Shown: positions 1 through 8,204 of the stretch, piece by piece
Position numbering within the stretch: the stretch's first letter is position 1
Layout of the letters: each line of letters begins with the position of its first letter
Source of the DNA: DATDVT01 sp035289905
GTDB lineage: Archaea > Nanobdellota > Nanobdellia > SCGC-AAA011-G17 > GW2011-AR18
Direction: 5' to 3'
DNA: 20,144 nt
Assembly: GCA_035289905.1 (NCBI GenBank)
Contig: DATDVT010000013.1
Coordinates: 1 to 20,144 of the forward strand
Position numbers and translations under genes: made by a program
Notes under the pieces: generated by a model
Database searches by the model: none
Told to the model about the DNA's origin: nothing
Seen by the model: only the letters and a program-made list of their open reading frames with translations

Positions 1-141
1 ATTATAGGAACTTTAATAATAGTGGCAGGAGGAATGTCATTTCTTTTAGGATTAATCTCAGACCTTTTAGCAACAAATAGATTATATCTCGAGGAAGTCT
101 TATTCAAATTAAAGAAGCTGGAATTTGGGAACGGGGTGTAA
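1..141 (+). CDS. C-terminal end of a membrane-anchored family 2 glycosyltransferase (partial)
   Basis: The first frame is open from base 1 to the TAA at 139-141 and gives 46 residues. They contain a hydrophobic stretch with glycines, then DLLATNRLYLEEVLFKLKKL. A glycine-rich last membrane helix followed by a D-L-x-A-x-N-R-x-x-x-E-E cytoplasmic tail is typical of GT2 enzymes of the dolichyl-phosphate-sugar synthase/GtrB type. The catalytic domain lies outside the window. Codon use is less AT-rich than in the genes that follow. The next gene starts 6 bases later, so they are probably cotranscribed. The role is inferred from the tail alone: transfer of a sugar to a lipid carrier for surface glycan synthesis. 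Confidence 0.6.
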   Translation: MIGTLIIVAGGMSFLLGLISDLLATNRLYLEEVLFKLKKLEFGNGV

Positions 142-147
142 GACTAA

Positions 148-609
148 ATGAAAGAGTTTGATTACTATATTTTTATTGATTATTCAGAGAATTTAATTGG
201 TTACAATATAATTGAACGTGAAAGAATGATTAAATTATTGCCAAGAATTTCAAAATTTAGACATTATAAAGAATCAAGAAATAGAAAGATTTATCTTAAT
301 CACATAAAAAACACAATAAAAAGAGATGGAATAAGGACTTATTTTGAAAAAATAAGAATTGTTGGTATGAAAGATAATATCGGGCTTTTTGTAGAGGTCT
401 TAGAATTTATAAAAAAACATGAAAATTGCATAATATTTGTTTCTATTGATGATTTCCAATTTAGGACTTTTATGAAATTAGTCAACATTTTAGATAATAA
501 AACCCAAGTAGTAAAAGAAAGTAAATTAAAGAAAGGAAGTACTGAATATCAATTAAGTTTAGTTTTAGATAATCTTCTAAATATTGAAAGGAGAAAAGAT
601 GTACAATAG
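148..609 (+). CDS. Small protein of unknown family, copy 1 (paralogue at 11749-12216)
   Basis: A 153-residue soluble protein with no signal peptide or membrane helix. I do not recognise the family. It is clearly homologous along its whole length to the protein at 11749-12216: the first 19 residues (MKEFDYYIFIDYSENLIGY) are identical. Acidic residues kept in both are D11 and E14 (IFIDYSE), D101 (SIDD/SVDN) after a hydrophobic strand, and D141 (LVLDNLLNIER) in a C-terminal helix. This spacing resembles RNase H-like nucleases such as DUF3800 (strand-Asp, strand-Asp, helix-Asp), but that is inference and weak. It starts 6 bases after the GT2 stop and looks inserted among glycan genes. Past its 3' end is the convergent structured element at 616-675, also present beside copy 2. 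Confidence 0.75.
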   Translation: MKEFDYYIFIDYSENLIGYNIIERERMIKLLPRISKFRHYKESRNRKIYLNHIKNTIKRDGIRTYFEKIRIVGMKDNIGLFVEVLEFIKKHENCIIFVSIDDFQFRTFMKLVNILDNKTQVVKESKLKKGSTEYQLSLVLDNLLNIERRKDVQ

Positions 610-615
610 AATCGG

Positions 616-675
616 GGATTCGTCTATCCTACTAACCGCATCATCACAAAGTGAGCACGGGATTCGTCAGAATCC
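616..675 (-). ncRNA. Candidate structured RNA, copy A, convergent to the 148-609 gene
   Basis: Read on the minus strand, the element is closed by a perfect 6-bp stem, GGATTC at one end and GAATCC at the other. Inside come the box TGACGAA, a hairpin (CCGTG pairing with TGCGG, with TCAC/GTGA above a TTT loop), then AGTAGGAT and GAC. The same boxes in the same order occur at 11686-11761. GAA on one strand and AGTA on the other are the signature of a loop E (sarcin-ricin) motif. A TATA box (710-717) lies about 38 bases upstream. It matches no RNA family known to me. Confidence 0.5.
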
Positions 676-709
676 TTTCATCTATTATAGAAATTACAAG
701 AGAATGAAA

Positions 710-717
710 TTTATAAA
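710..717 (-). promoter_or_regulatory. TATA box for the candidate RNA copy A
   Basis: TTTATAAA preceded on the minus strand by AAAG, an archaeal TATA/BRE arrangement. Transcription would be expected to start near base 687, about 12 bases before the closing stem of the RNA element. The octamer is self-complementary, so it could also serve the plus strand; no good plus-strand start lies at the right distance. Confidence 0.4.
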
Positions 718-800
718 CTTTTCCCTTTCCTTTTCCCTTCCAGGATCTAATAATCAGTTGAATAGCCAGTTTAATAATAAATCAAATCCAGTTAATCCAC

Positions 801-845
801 ACTTTACACACTTTACTCATTTTACACACTTTACTCATTTTACAC
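801..845. repeat. Tandem 9-base repeat, five units
   Basis: Units alternate ACTTTACAC / ACTTTACTC / ATTTTACAC, so the true period is partly 18 bases. It lies just upstream of the glycosyltransferase at 898. Because the unit is 9 bases, length changes would not shift any frame. Confidence 0.85.
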
Positions 846-897
846 ATTATAATCAGATTATTAAGTTTAATAATAATTCTGATAGGAATTACTGACA

Positions 898-2072
<1,175 letters not shown>

Positions 2073-2076
<4 letters not shown>

Positions 2077-3029
2077 AAAAGAAAATCATAGAACAAATTA
2101 TTGATAATAAATCTTATGGAATAAAAGAATATGTAATAAAATTAAATAATGAAATTAATAATATGGGTTATATAGGCTTAATAAAGAATTTTGATAATAA
2201 GTTAGATAAGGGATCAATTAAAATTTTTCATTACTCAAATTCAACCAGAAAAATATTGTTACCTTTAATAAAAAGTAATGAAAAAAATATGGTAATAATT
2301 CATGATATTATTCCTAGATCAAAAGCAATTAGATTTTTAGGGATAGCATTAATGTTTATAGTTAATTTAAAGTCCAATAGAATTATTGTTCATTCTCAAT
2401 TTGCTAAAAAGTTATTACTAAAAAAATATCCTTTTATTAGGAGCAATAAAATATCAATTATTCCTCTCGGCACTAATATTTTTAGATATAACCAAAATTA
2501 TGAGAGAAATAGACTAAAATTTAATAATAAAAAGATTTATTTATTAATGGCTGGAAGATTAGATAGAAAATTAAAAAATTTTAAATTAATTAATTTTTTT
2601 AAAAAAATTAAATCAAAAAAGGTTGAATTAATTATTATTGGTAAATCAGATGAGGATTATACAAATATCATTAATAAAGATAATAGAATAAAATATTTAG
2701 GATTTATTGAAAATTCTTTACTTGACCAATATTTTAAAGCATGTGATGGGATAATTTTTTATAGAGAAGATAGTGTAGGAGAAACTAGCGGAGCAATTGC
2801 TTTAGGTTTAAGTTATAAAAAGCCAATTTTATTTTCAGATATAGGGTCAATTAAAGAATATGTAGATGGTGCAGGAATTTCATTTGATAATAATGAAAAG
2901 GATGTTATTATTAAAATAAATAGTTTTATTGATAATAAAAATTTAAGAAACAAAATGGAGAAGAATTCAGATTTACTTAGGAATAAATATTCAATGGAGA
3001 GAGTAATTAAAACTTTAATTAAAAAATGA
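2073..3029 (+). CDS. GT4-family glycosyltransferase (short)
   Basis: A 318-residue protein overlapping the upstream stop by ATGA and running into the next start in the same way, so it is translationally coupled. Family features are MVIIHDIIPRS (end of the acceptor domain), IIVHSQFAKKLL, ISIIPLGTN, IYLLMAGRLDRKLKNFKLI and KYLGFIENSLLDQYFKACDG. The donor-site region reads EDSVGETSGAIALGLSYKKP and stands in for E-x7-E. It is about 50 residues shorter than usual, mainly at the N-terminus. The expected role is addition of one sugar in surface glycan assembly; donor and acceptor cannot be told from sequence. Confidence 0.8.
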
Positions 3030-4555
3030 GCTTAAAAATAAAACAATCCCTTTTTTTTGTATGTTTATTTTTCTTATTTATATTAATTTTATTAATTTAT
3101 AATATCCCTTTAATTTTAAATAATTATAAATTATTAATAGGGTTTGATAGTGGAGAATATGTTTACGAACTTATAAAATATAATAATGGAGATTATATTA
3201 ATTCAGTAACTAGATGGCAGGAACCTGGAATTTATATTTTTCTAAATCACTTTAAATTAATTACTGGACTTAATACTTTAGATCTATTTAAATTTGTTAA
3301 TATATTTTTTATTTTACTTTTGATGATAAATTTTATAATTTTACTTAACAAAATAAAAATAGATAAAGAGTGGATTCCGATTTCCATTCTTATCACTTTT
3401 CTTAGTCTAATTTCTATTTCATTTTATTTCATGAGTTTTTTTAGACAGTTCTTTGCTACAATTTTATTTATTTTTATAATTTATTTAATGGAAGAAAAAA
3501 AATTTAATCTAACTTACTCAGTATTAATGGGAATAATATTAGGGATGATTTTTATATCTCATAGGGGTATAAGTTTGATTGTATTTTTATTTATTTTTAC
3601 TTCTATTTTCTTTGGAATAATTAAGAGAGAAAAGATATGGAAATTTTATTTATTCAGTATTTTCCTAGCATTTATATTATCTTTAATATATTTTCTACCT
3701 TCATTTTTAGATCAAATATCTATTTTATCAGATAGTATAAGATTAAGCCTTTCATCATTATTTTCATACAATAGAATTGTAGGTGGAAGAAGTTTAATCT
3801 CTGATTCAGGAAATATAAATCCTTTCGTAGATTATTTATTTTCTCAAACATATATTATTTTATTTGGGTTTATTGGGATATTAGTTTATTTAAAAAATAA
3901 AAAAGCTAAAAATATCCATTTGATAATATTAATTTTATTTTTATGGATTATATTATCATTTAATTTTAGTAATAGGCTTACAGCAAATTTTAATTTTATA
4001 ATTTTATTATTTTCTCCGTTACTATTTATAAATATTAATAATAAGTATATTAAAATAATGTCTGTCTTTTTTATTTCTATTTTATTGATTATTAGTTCAG
4101 TTCAATTATCAGAGCTAAAAAGACCATATTTTAATAGTAATTTTGGAGGTGAAGAATTTATTGATAATGATATCCCAACAAATAATTCTTTGATTATTGC
4201 TCCAGATTATATTCAAACTATGCTTATGCAAAAAGGATTCGAACCTCCTATTAGAAATGATATTCTTAATGGTATACATTTACTAGGACTCCAAAAATCT
4301 GATGATTTTTTATTGACTGGATTTAATAATTTAAGTTTAATTGAAGATCAGAGATTATGTAACAAAGAAGTATACGTAATGTTTGCATCTTGGGACTTAA
4401 ACCACAAATTACCCAGGGCCACAATTAATAATAATAATAATGGAATAAACTTAATTAATTGGGATAAATCCTCTTATTATGATAAAGTTTATTCAGGAGA
4501 TAAGGATATAATTAGGATTTATAAATTAAAAAATGAAAGTCGGATTTATTGTTGA
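3026..4555 (+). CDS. Polytopic membrane protein, probably a GT-C glycosyltransferase
   Basis: A 509-residue protein with about 10-12 hydrophobic helices. Just after the first helix is the acidic motif FDSGEYVYE (D41, E44), placed where GT-C enzymes keep their catalytic acidic residue in the first outer loop. A second outer-loop feature, RWQEPGIYIF, resembles the P-x-Y of PMT/ArnT-like enzymes. The C-terminal 120 residues form a soluble domain with an Asn-rich stretch. Such enzymes use lipid-phosphate sugars on the outer face of the membrane. It sits inside a run of cytoplasmic GT4 genes and next to a GT2 tail that could make the lipid-linked donor. An O-antigen-polymerase-like role is a possible alternative. 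Confidence 0.6.
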   Translation: MSLKIKQSLFFVCLFFLFILILLIYNIPLILNNYKLLIGFDSGEYVYELIKYNNGDYINSVTRWQEPGIYIFLNHFKLITGLNTLDLFKFVNIFFILLLMINFIILLNKIKIDKEWIPISILITFLSLISISFYFMSFFRQFFATILFIFIIYLMEEKKFNLTYSVLMGIILGMIFISHRGISLIVFLFIFTSIFFGIIKREKIWKFYLFSIFLAFILSLIYFLPSFLDQISILSDSIRLSLSSLFSYNRIVGGRSLISDSGNINPFVDYLFSQTYIILFGFIGILVYLKNKKAKNIHLIILILFLWIILSFNFSNRLTANFNFIILLFSPLLFININNKYIKIMSVFFISILLIISSVQLSELKRPYFNSNFGGEEFIDNDIPTNNSLIIAPDYIQTMLMQKGFEPPIRNDILNGIHLLGLQKSDDFLLTGFNNLSLIEDQRLCNKEVYVMFASWDLNHKLPRATINNNNNGINLINWDKSSYYDKVYSGDKDIIRIYKLKNESRIYC

Positions 4556-5654
4556 TCATCTTGATGGGAAATTGTCTGGAATAGGATATTATTGTAAGTC
4601 TCTTTCTACTTCAAAAGAATTTAACAATAAAAATAATGAAATTATATTGATTCATTCTGATAAAATAAATAATACATCTAAATTGAATAATATAATTATT
4701 CCAAAATATAAGATTTTTTTATATAATACCTTTAGGAAATTTGTTTTTATGCCTTTTTATCTAAAAAAATATAATTTTGATTTAGTCCATGATAGTTATA
4801 TATTCGGACCATTTTTGTTTAAAACAAAATATAAGAAAATAGTTACAATTTATGATATGACTCCATTAGTAGTTAAAGATAAACAAGAATTTTCTAGGAA
4901 AATTAAGTATTATATTTTGAAATATTTTGTTAAGAGAGTCAATAGGATTATAACCTGTTCAGAAAACTCAAAACAAGATATTATTAATTTTTTTAAAGTT
5001 AGTCCAGATAAAGTTTCTGTTATTTACTTAGCTTCAAATAAAGAATATGGACAACTCACAAAAAAAGAGACAAATTCTAAATTAATAAAATATAATTTAG
5101 TGAATAAGAAATATATTTTTTATGTTGGAAATTTGGAAAAACACAAAAATGTTGAAGGACTTATAGAATCTTTTAATTTAATTTCTAAAAAAAATAAGGA
5201 TTTAATACTTGTTTTAGGGGGAAAAAAGGGCTGGGGATATGAAGATATTAATAAAAAAATTATTGAATTAGATTTATCTGATAAAATCATCTTTACAGGC
5301 TATGTTGATGAAAAAGATCTTCCAGCATTATATAATGGTGCTTCATTATTTGTTTACCCATCATACTATGAAGGTTTTGGACTTCCACCACTTGAAGCAA
5401 TGTCTTGCGGATGTCCAGTAATAACTTCTAATACTTCATCACTTCCAGAGGTTGTAGGAGATGCAGGAATTATGGTTGATCCAAATAATGTTGATGAATT
5501 AGCAAAACAAATGGAGAGAGTTTTGACAGATGAAAAGCTAAGAAAAGAAATGATTAAAAAAGGATTAAAACAAGCAAAAAAATTCTCCTGGGAGAAATGT
5601 GCAAGAGAAACACTTAAAGTATATGAGGAAGTAATAAAAGAAAACAAAAAGTAA
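4533..5654 (+). CDS. GT4-family glycosyltransferase (canonical)
   Basis: A 373-residue, full-length GT4 enzyme. The start ATG lies 23 bases inside the preceding gene. Clear motifs are the glycine-rich N-terminal loop (DGKLSGIGYY), VTIYDMTPLV, IITCSENSKQDII, YVGNLEKHKNVEGLIESF, IIFTGYVDEKDLPALY and the donor-binding E280-x7-E288 motif (EGFGLPPLEAMSCGCPVI). It resembles archaeal mannosyl- or rhamnosyl-transferases, but the sugar cannot be named. It closes the coupled glycan operon; the next gene starts 55 bases later. The C-terminal third is less AT-rich than the first two thirds. Confidence 0.92.
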   Translation: MKVGFIVDHLDGKLSGIGYYCKSLSTSKEFNNKNNEIILIHSDKINNTSKLNNIIIPKYKIFLYNTFRKFVFMPFYLKKYNFDLVHDSYIFGPFLFKTKYKKIVTIYDMTPLVVKDKQEFSRKIKYYILKYFVKRVNRIITCSENSKQDIINFFKVSPDKVSVIYLASNKEYGQLTKKETNSKLIKYNLVNKKYIFYVGNLEKHKNVEGLIESFNLISKKNKDLILVLGGKKGWGYEDINKKIIELDLSDKIIFTGYVDEKDLPALYNGASLFVYPSYYEGFGLPPLEAMSCGCPVITSNTSSLPEVVGDAGIMVDPNNVDELAKQMERVLTDEKLRKEMIKKGLKQAKKFSWEKCARETLKVYEEVIKENKK

Positions 5655-5709
5655 CTAACTTTACTTACCCCATAGCAAAAAATTAAATATCCATCCTCTT
5701 TGTAATTAA

Positions 5710-6213
5710 ATGGTTAAAAAATCAAAAATATCCAACATATTTACCTATTCTCTTTTAGCTGGACTTATATTATCTTTTGCACTTGGAATATTTATTATTA
5801 AAATTGATGTGATTTATATTTCTAAATATCTTTTTGAACATATAATTAATGGAACATTTATTTATCCAAAGTTTGATACTTCTGGAATTGCTACTCAAAT
5901 TTTATTTAACTCTTTAGTAGGTTTAGGAATTATCATTACTATTATGGGTTTAATCCTTGAAAAAGTAATTGAGAAAAAGGTAAATTTTATTTCAAGAAAA
6001 ATCATTCACTTATGGATTATTTCCACTATTTCCTTTATTTATTCAATTCTTTTTAGTATCATTAAACTATTAATCTGGGGTATAGGAGATCAAGAAACAA
6101 AAGTCGCAAACTTAGCTTTCTTCTGGTTTGTTCTTGGAATATTTTTTATTATAGTTTGGTTTATTTCTATCTCTATTGAAGTTTTATCAAATATTGGTGA
6201 AAAGAAAAACTAA
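5710..6213 (+). CDS. Four-helix membrane protein of unknown function
   Basis: A 167-residue protein with hydrophobic segments at about residues 12-32, 65-85, 100-122 and 135-158, and Lys-rich ends. I do not recognise the family. The start ATG follows a 55-base gap after the last glycosyltransferase. It may belong to the glycan locus or be the first member of the accessory region, because the first spacer repeat begins about 15 bases after its stop. Confidence 0.6.
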   Translation: MVKKSKISNIFTYSLLAGLILSFALGIFIIKIDVIYISKYLFEHIINGTFIYPKFDTSGIATQILFNSLVGLGIIITIMGLILEKVIEKKVNFISRKIIHLWIISTISFIYSILFSIIKLLIWGIGDQETKVANLAFFWFVLGIFFIIVWFISISIEVLSNIGEKKN

Positions 6214-6226
6214 CCATTCTTTCTTC

Positions 6227-6360
6227 CACGACTTCCTCTGCTGGCACGTTGAATTTATAATTAAGAACCCCCAATTACCTACCAACCCCCCCAAACCACC
6301 ATCTACCAACCCCCACCTAACCCCACTTTAAAACCAATAAAAAACTGCGTTTGCATTACC
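6227..6360. repeat. Composite spacer repeat S1 (gamma + delta)
   Basis: First copy of the spacer family. Gamma (from 6231) has the core CTCTGCTGGCACGTTGAA, identical at 8296, 10625 and 12960. Delta (about 6267-6360) is a C-rich, G-poor tract with CTAACC/CCAACC units ending in TGCGTTTGCATTACC. It lies directly after the four-helix membrane protein and before the first toxin/antitoxin module. Confidence 0.85.
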
Positions 6361-6419
6361 TCTTAAAACCAAATCAAAAATTATTTAAACCTTGCAATTA
6401 TCTAATAATTATGGAAAAT
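6351..6419 (+). promoter_or_regulatory. 69-base promoter/start segment identical to 12350-12418
   Basis: The segment contains a TATA box (TTATTTAAAC, 6381-6390) whose centre is about 26 bases before the ATG at 6411, so the message is probably leaderless. Every base from 6351 to 6419 matches 12350-12418, ending just inside the coding region after codons M-E-N; beyond that the genes differ. Confidence 0.75.
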
Positions 6420-6551
6420 ACAGGATCAATAACTATCTCAAGAAACGAGTATGAAGAGCTTAAAAAACATAAAAATGTTGACCAAGATTTACTTAAAGAT
6501 ATAGCTAGAGGAATAAAAGATATTCTAGATGGAAAAGTAAAGGAAATTTAA
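6411..6551 (+). CDS. Small antitoxin-like protein (46 aa)
   Basis: A 46-residue protein with the pattern SITISRNEYEELKKH followed by D-x-D-L-L-K-D-I-A-R-G-I-K-D-I-x-x-G-K-V-K-E-I. This matches the small archaeal antitoxins that usually precede RelE/ParE-type toxins. I chose ATG 6411 because a TATA box lies about 26 bases before it; an upstream TTG in the same frame would read through that box. Its stop touches the stop of the RelE-like gene on the other strand (6552), so the pair is convergent rather than in an operon, which is unusual. It may neutralise that toxin or be an orphan. Confidence 0.65.
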   Translation: MENTGSITISRNEYEELKKHKNVDQDLLKDIARGIKDILDGKVKEI

Positions 6552-6866
6552 TTAAAGTGACTTAATTCTTTTCTCAATTTCTTCTTTATACACATCTAAA
6601 TTTGCTTTAATAAGATCTATTTCATTTTGTTGTGCTTTTTTGTCTGTAATTGTCACAAAAAATACACATTTATGTTCTTCATAAATTAGAAAAATAACTC
6701 TTTTCCCATTAAATTTCTTTTCTCTAAAAAACTTATATCCTAATGGCTTACCAGTATATGGGTTTAATTTAACTGATTGTTCAAATTTTATAACTCTTTC
6801 ATATTCTGATTTATCTAGATTTAGCAATTTTGATTCATACCATTCAGAACGAAATGCCCTGTACAT
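6552..6866 (-). CDS. RelE/ParE-like toxin (104 aa)
   Basis: The sequence has the archaeal RelE-like pattern SEWYESKLLNL, then NPYTGKPLGYKFFREKKFNG, KRVIFLIYEE and a tail with DKKAQQNEIDLIK. Proteins of this group are predicted ribosome-dependent mRNA interferases. Its promoter lies at 6867-6890 (TATATAATC on the minus strand, about 25 bases before the start), so it is transcribed separately from the antitoxin-like gene facing it. No other antitoxin candidate is adjacent. Confidence 0.75.
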   Translation of the reverse strand: MYRAFRSEWYESKLLNLDKSEYERVIKFEQSVKLNPYTGKPLGYKFFREKKFNGKRVIFLIYEEHKCVFFVTITDKKAQQNEIDLIKANLDVYKEEIEKRIKSL

Positions 6867-6904
6867 TTAATATAATAGATTATATATTTTTAAAATATCC
6901 TTTT

Positions 6905-7024
6905 ATTCAAATCTTCTTTCCTCCCCACTCTCTTCGTCTCTCGCCTGCCCACTAACCAACCACTAACTACTAACCCCCACCTAACCCCACTTTAAAACCA
7001 ATAAAAAACTGCGTTTGCATTACC
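6905..7024. repeat. Composite spacer repeat S2 (pyrimidine block + delta)
   Basis: Begins with CCACTCTCTTCGTCTCTCGC (from 6925), repeated exactly from 11404. Delta follows (6949-7024) with CTAACCAACCACTAACTACT, shared with 10708, ending in GCGTTTGCATTACCAACT. It separates the RelE-like gene from the first MNT/HEPN module. Confidence 0.85.
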
Positions 7025-7028
7025 AACT

Positions 7029-7086
7029 AAGCTTTTTCTTTAAGCGAAAAGCTTATATATAGTAAAAATACTATAATATTATAGTA
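7029..7086 (+). promoter_or_regulatory. Promoter and palindromic operators of the first MNT/HEPN module
   Basis: An inverted repeat AAGCTTTT (7029-7036) / AAAAGCTT (7047-7054) precedes a TATA box (CTTATATATAG, about 7052-7061). A perfect 18-base palindrome TACTATAATATTATAGTA (7069-7086) lies where transcription should start. The AGCTTTT/AAAAGCT repeat with GCG in its spacer recurs before the second MNT gene (13991-14013). This layout fits autorepression, probably through the winged helix of the MNT protein. Confidence 0.65.
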
Positions 7087-7135
7087 AAATGAATATATAG
7101 GAAATATAATAAATTGGGACAAGGGATATTGTAAA

Positions 7136-7741
7136 ATGTATTATAAGAAAAGCAACATAGATATTGTAAATTTGTTCAGGAAAAACATTTTTCTGGAAAA
7201 GACAATTAGGGAAATATCTTTTCTTTTAGATAAAGACTATCCTAATACTTATAATTCAGTCATGGAATTATCAAAAAATAATCTCCTTAATATTAAAGAG
7301 GTTGGGAAATCAAAGTTAATCTCTTTTAAATTAAGTCCAGAATCTTTATCTCTACTATCATTTTTAGATATTAATGAATCGCTATCTAAAAAAATTCCAA
7401 ATATCGATAAAATACTTGGAATTAAGGAAATAAGTAATGATATTATCCTAGTAACAGGAAGCTACTCAAAAGGCACTCAGACATTAAAATCAGATATTGA
7501 TTTAGTTATAATTACTAAAGATGATGTGTTTAAAAAACAAAAATTAATAGAAAATCTTACTTCTTTATTTCACCCAAAATTTCATATAATTGTAATCTCA
7601 AATAAAGATTTCATTGATATGCTTCATGAGAAAAAACCTAATTTTGGGAAAGAAATATTTAATAGTAGGTTAATATTCAAAAATGTAGAGTTATATTATA
7701 ATTTAATAAAAGAGGCAATTGGAAATGGATTCAGAGGTTGA
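7136..7741 (+). CDS. MNT-type nucleotidyltransferase antitoxin with N-terminal winged helix
   Basis: A 201-residue protein. Residues 1-70 form a predicted winged helix (REISFLLDKDYPNTYNSVMEL). Residues 100-170 are a minimal nucleotidyltransferase with the hallmark G108-S109-x10-D120-x-D122 (TGSYSKGTQTLKSDIDLVII). In characterised MntA/HepT pairs the MNT protein AMPylates and silences the HEPN ribonuclease. The stop overlaps the start of the HEPN gene, so expression is coupled. The N-terminal DNA-binding domain suggests autoregulation at the palindromes upstream. A second, divergent copy of the module is at 14065-15229. Confidence 0.85.
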   Translation: MYYKKSNIDIVNLFRKNIFLEKTIREISFLLDKDYPNTYNSVMELSKNNLLNIKEVGKSKLISFKLSPESLSLLSFLDINESLSKKIPNIDKILGIKEISNDIILVTGSYSKGTQTLKSDIDLVIITKDDVFKKQKLIENLTSLFHPKFHIIVISNKDFIDMLHEKKPNFGKEIFNSRLIFKNVELYYNLIKEAIGNGFRG

Positions 7742-8198
7742 GTTATATATTTTAAGGGCAGAAGATGAATTCTTGTTAGCAACAACTGACTTAAAACTAT
7801 CAACAGATATAAAAGTAAAAGAAACTTTAGGAATTGAAGAAAATAAAACATTTTTTCATTCAGTAATTTCACATTCCTATTATTCTATTTTTTATACAGC
7901 AAAAGCATATTTATTAAACAAAGGGATAAAAACAGAAATCCCTAATGAACATCTTAAAACTTATTTAGAAATGAAAAAGATTTCTAAAGAGGGAATTTTA
8001 TCAAAAGAATTATTAGATATATATGAGAATGAAATTGAAAAGGCAGATTTTTTGTTAAAAATATTTAAGGAAGAAAAAAGAAAAAGAGGCTCTTTTATTT
8101 ATAATGTTAAGTCAGAAGCAAATAAACCTTATGCAGAAGAATCAATTGAACATGCAAGAGTCTTTATTTCTTCAATTAAATTGATACTTAAATTGTAA
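7725..8198 (+). CDS. HEPN-domain toxin partner of the MNT protein
   Basis: I chose ATG 7725 over a TTG two codons earlier; the gene overlaps the MNT stop by 17 bases. The 157-residue helical protein has the HEPN core S-Y-Y-S-I-F-Y-T-A-K-A-Y-L-L and, in the last third, KRKRGSFIYN. The classical RX4-6H ribonuclease motif is not evident: the place of the histidine is taken by F124, while the following Y126, the residue type AMPylated in HepT, is kept. It is probably an mRNA- or tRNA-cleaving toxin of the HepT class, but activity is uncertain without the histidine. Confidence 0.8.
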   Translation: MDSEVELYILRAEDEFLLATTDLKLSTDIKVKETLGIEENKTFFHSVISHSYYSIFYTAKAYLLNKGIKTEIPNEHLKTYLEMKKISKEGILSKELLDIYENEIEKADFLLKIFKEEKRKRGSFIYNVKSEANKPYAEESIEHARVFISSIKLILKL

Positions 8199-8204
8199 TT
8201 TATA

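Larger units (their letters stand above)
599..895 (+). other. Doubtful short ORF with a good ribosome site and a tandem HFT repeat
   Basis: ATG at 599 lies 6 bases after a GGAG (589-592) inside the end of the preceding gene, and the frame is open for 98 codons to a TGA at 893-895, 2 bases before the next glycosyltransferase. The predicted protein has no family resemblance. It is low in complexity (Asn/Ser-rich) and includes five tandem H-F-T units encoded by a 9-base repeat. The frame also runs across the structured element on the other strand. I judge it more likely non-coding spacer than gene, but the ribosome site and exact fit between neighbours keep it open. Confidence 0.2.

Noticed and set aside
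5366..5647. Minus-strand ORF opposite the end of the third GT4 gene
   Set aside because: It mirrors the conserved donor-binding domain of a canonical glycosyltransferase.
6351..6410. N-terminal extension (MHYLLKPNQ...) of the antitoxin, also at 12350
   Set aside because: The frame is open upstream to a TTG in both copies, but it reads through the TATA box; its presence twice follows from the 69-base repeat.
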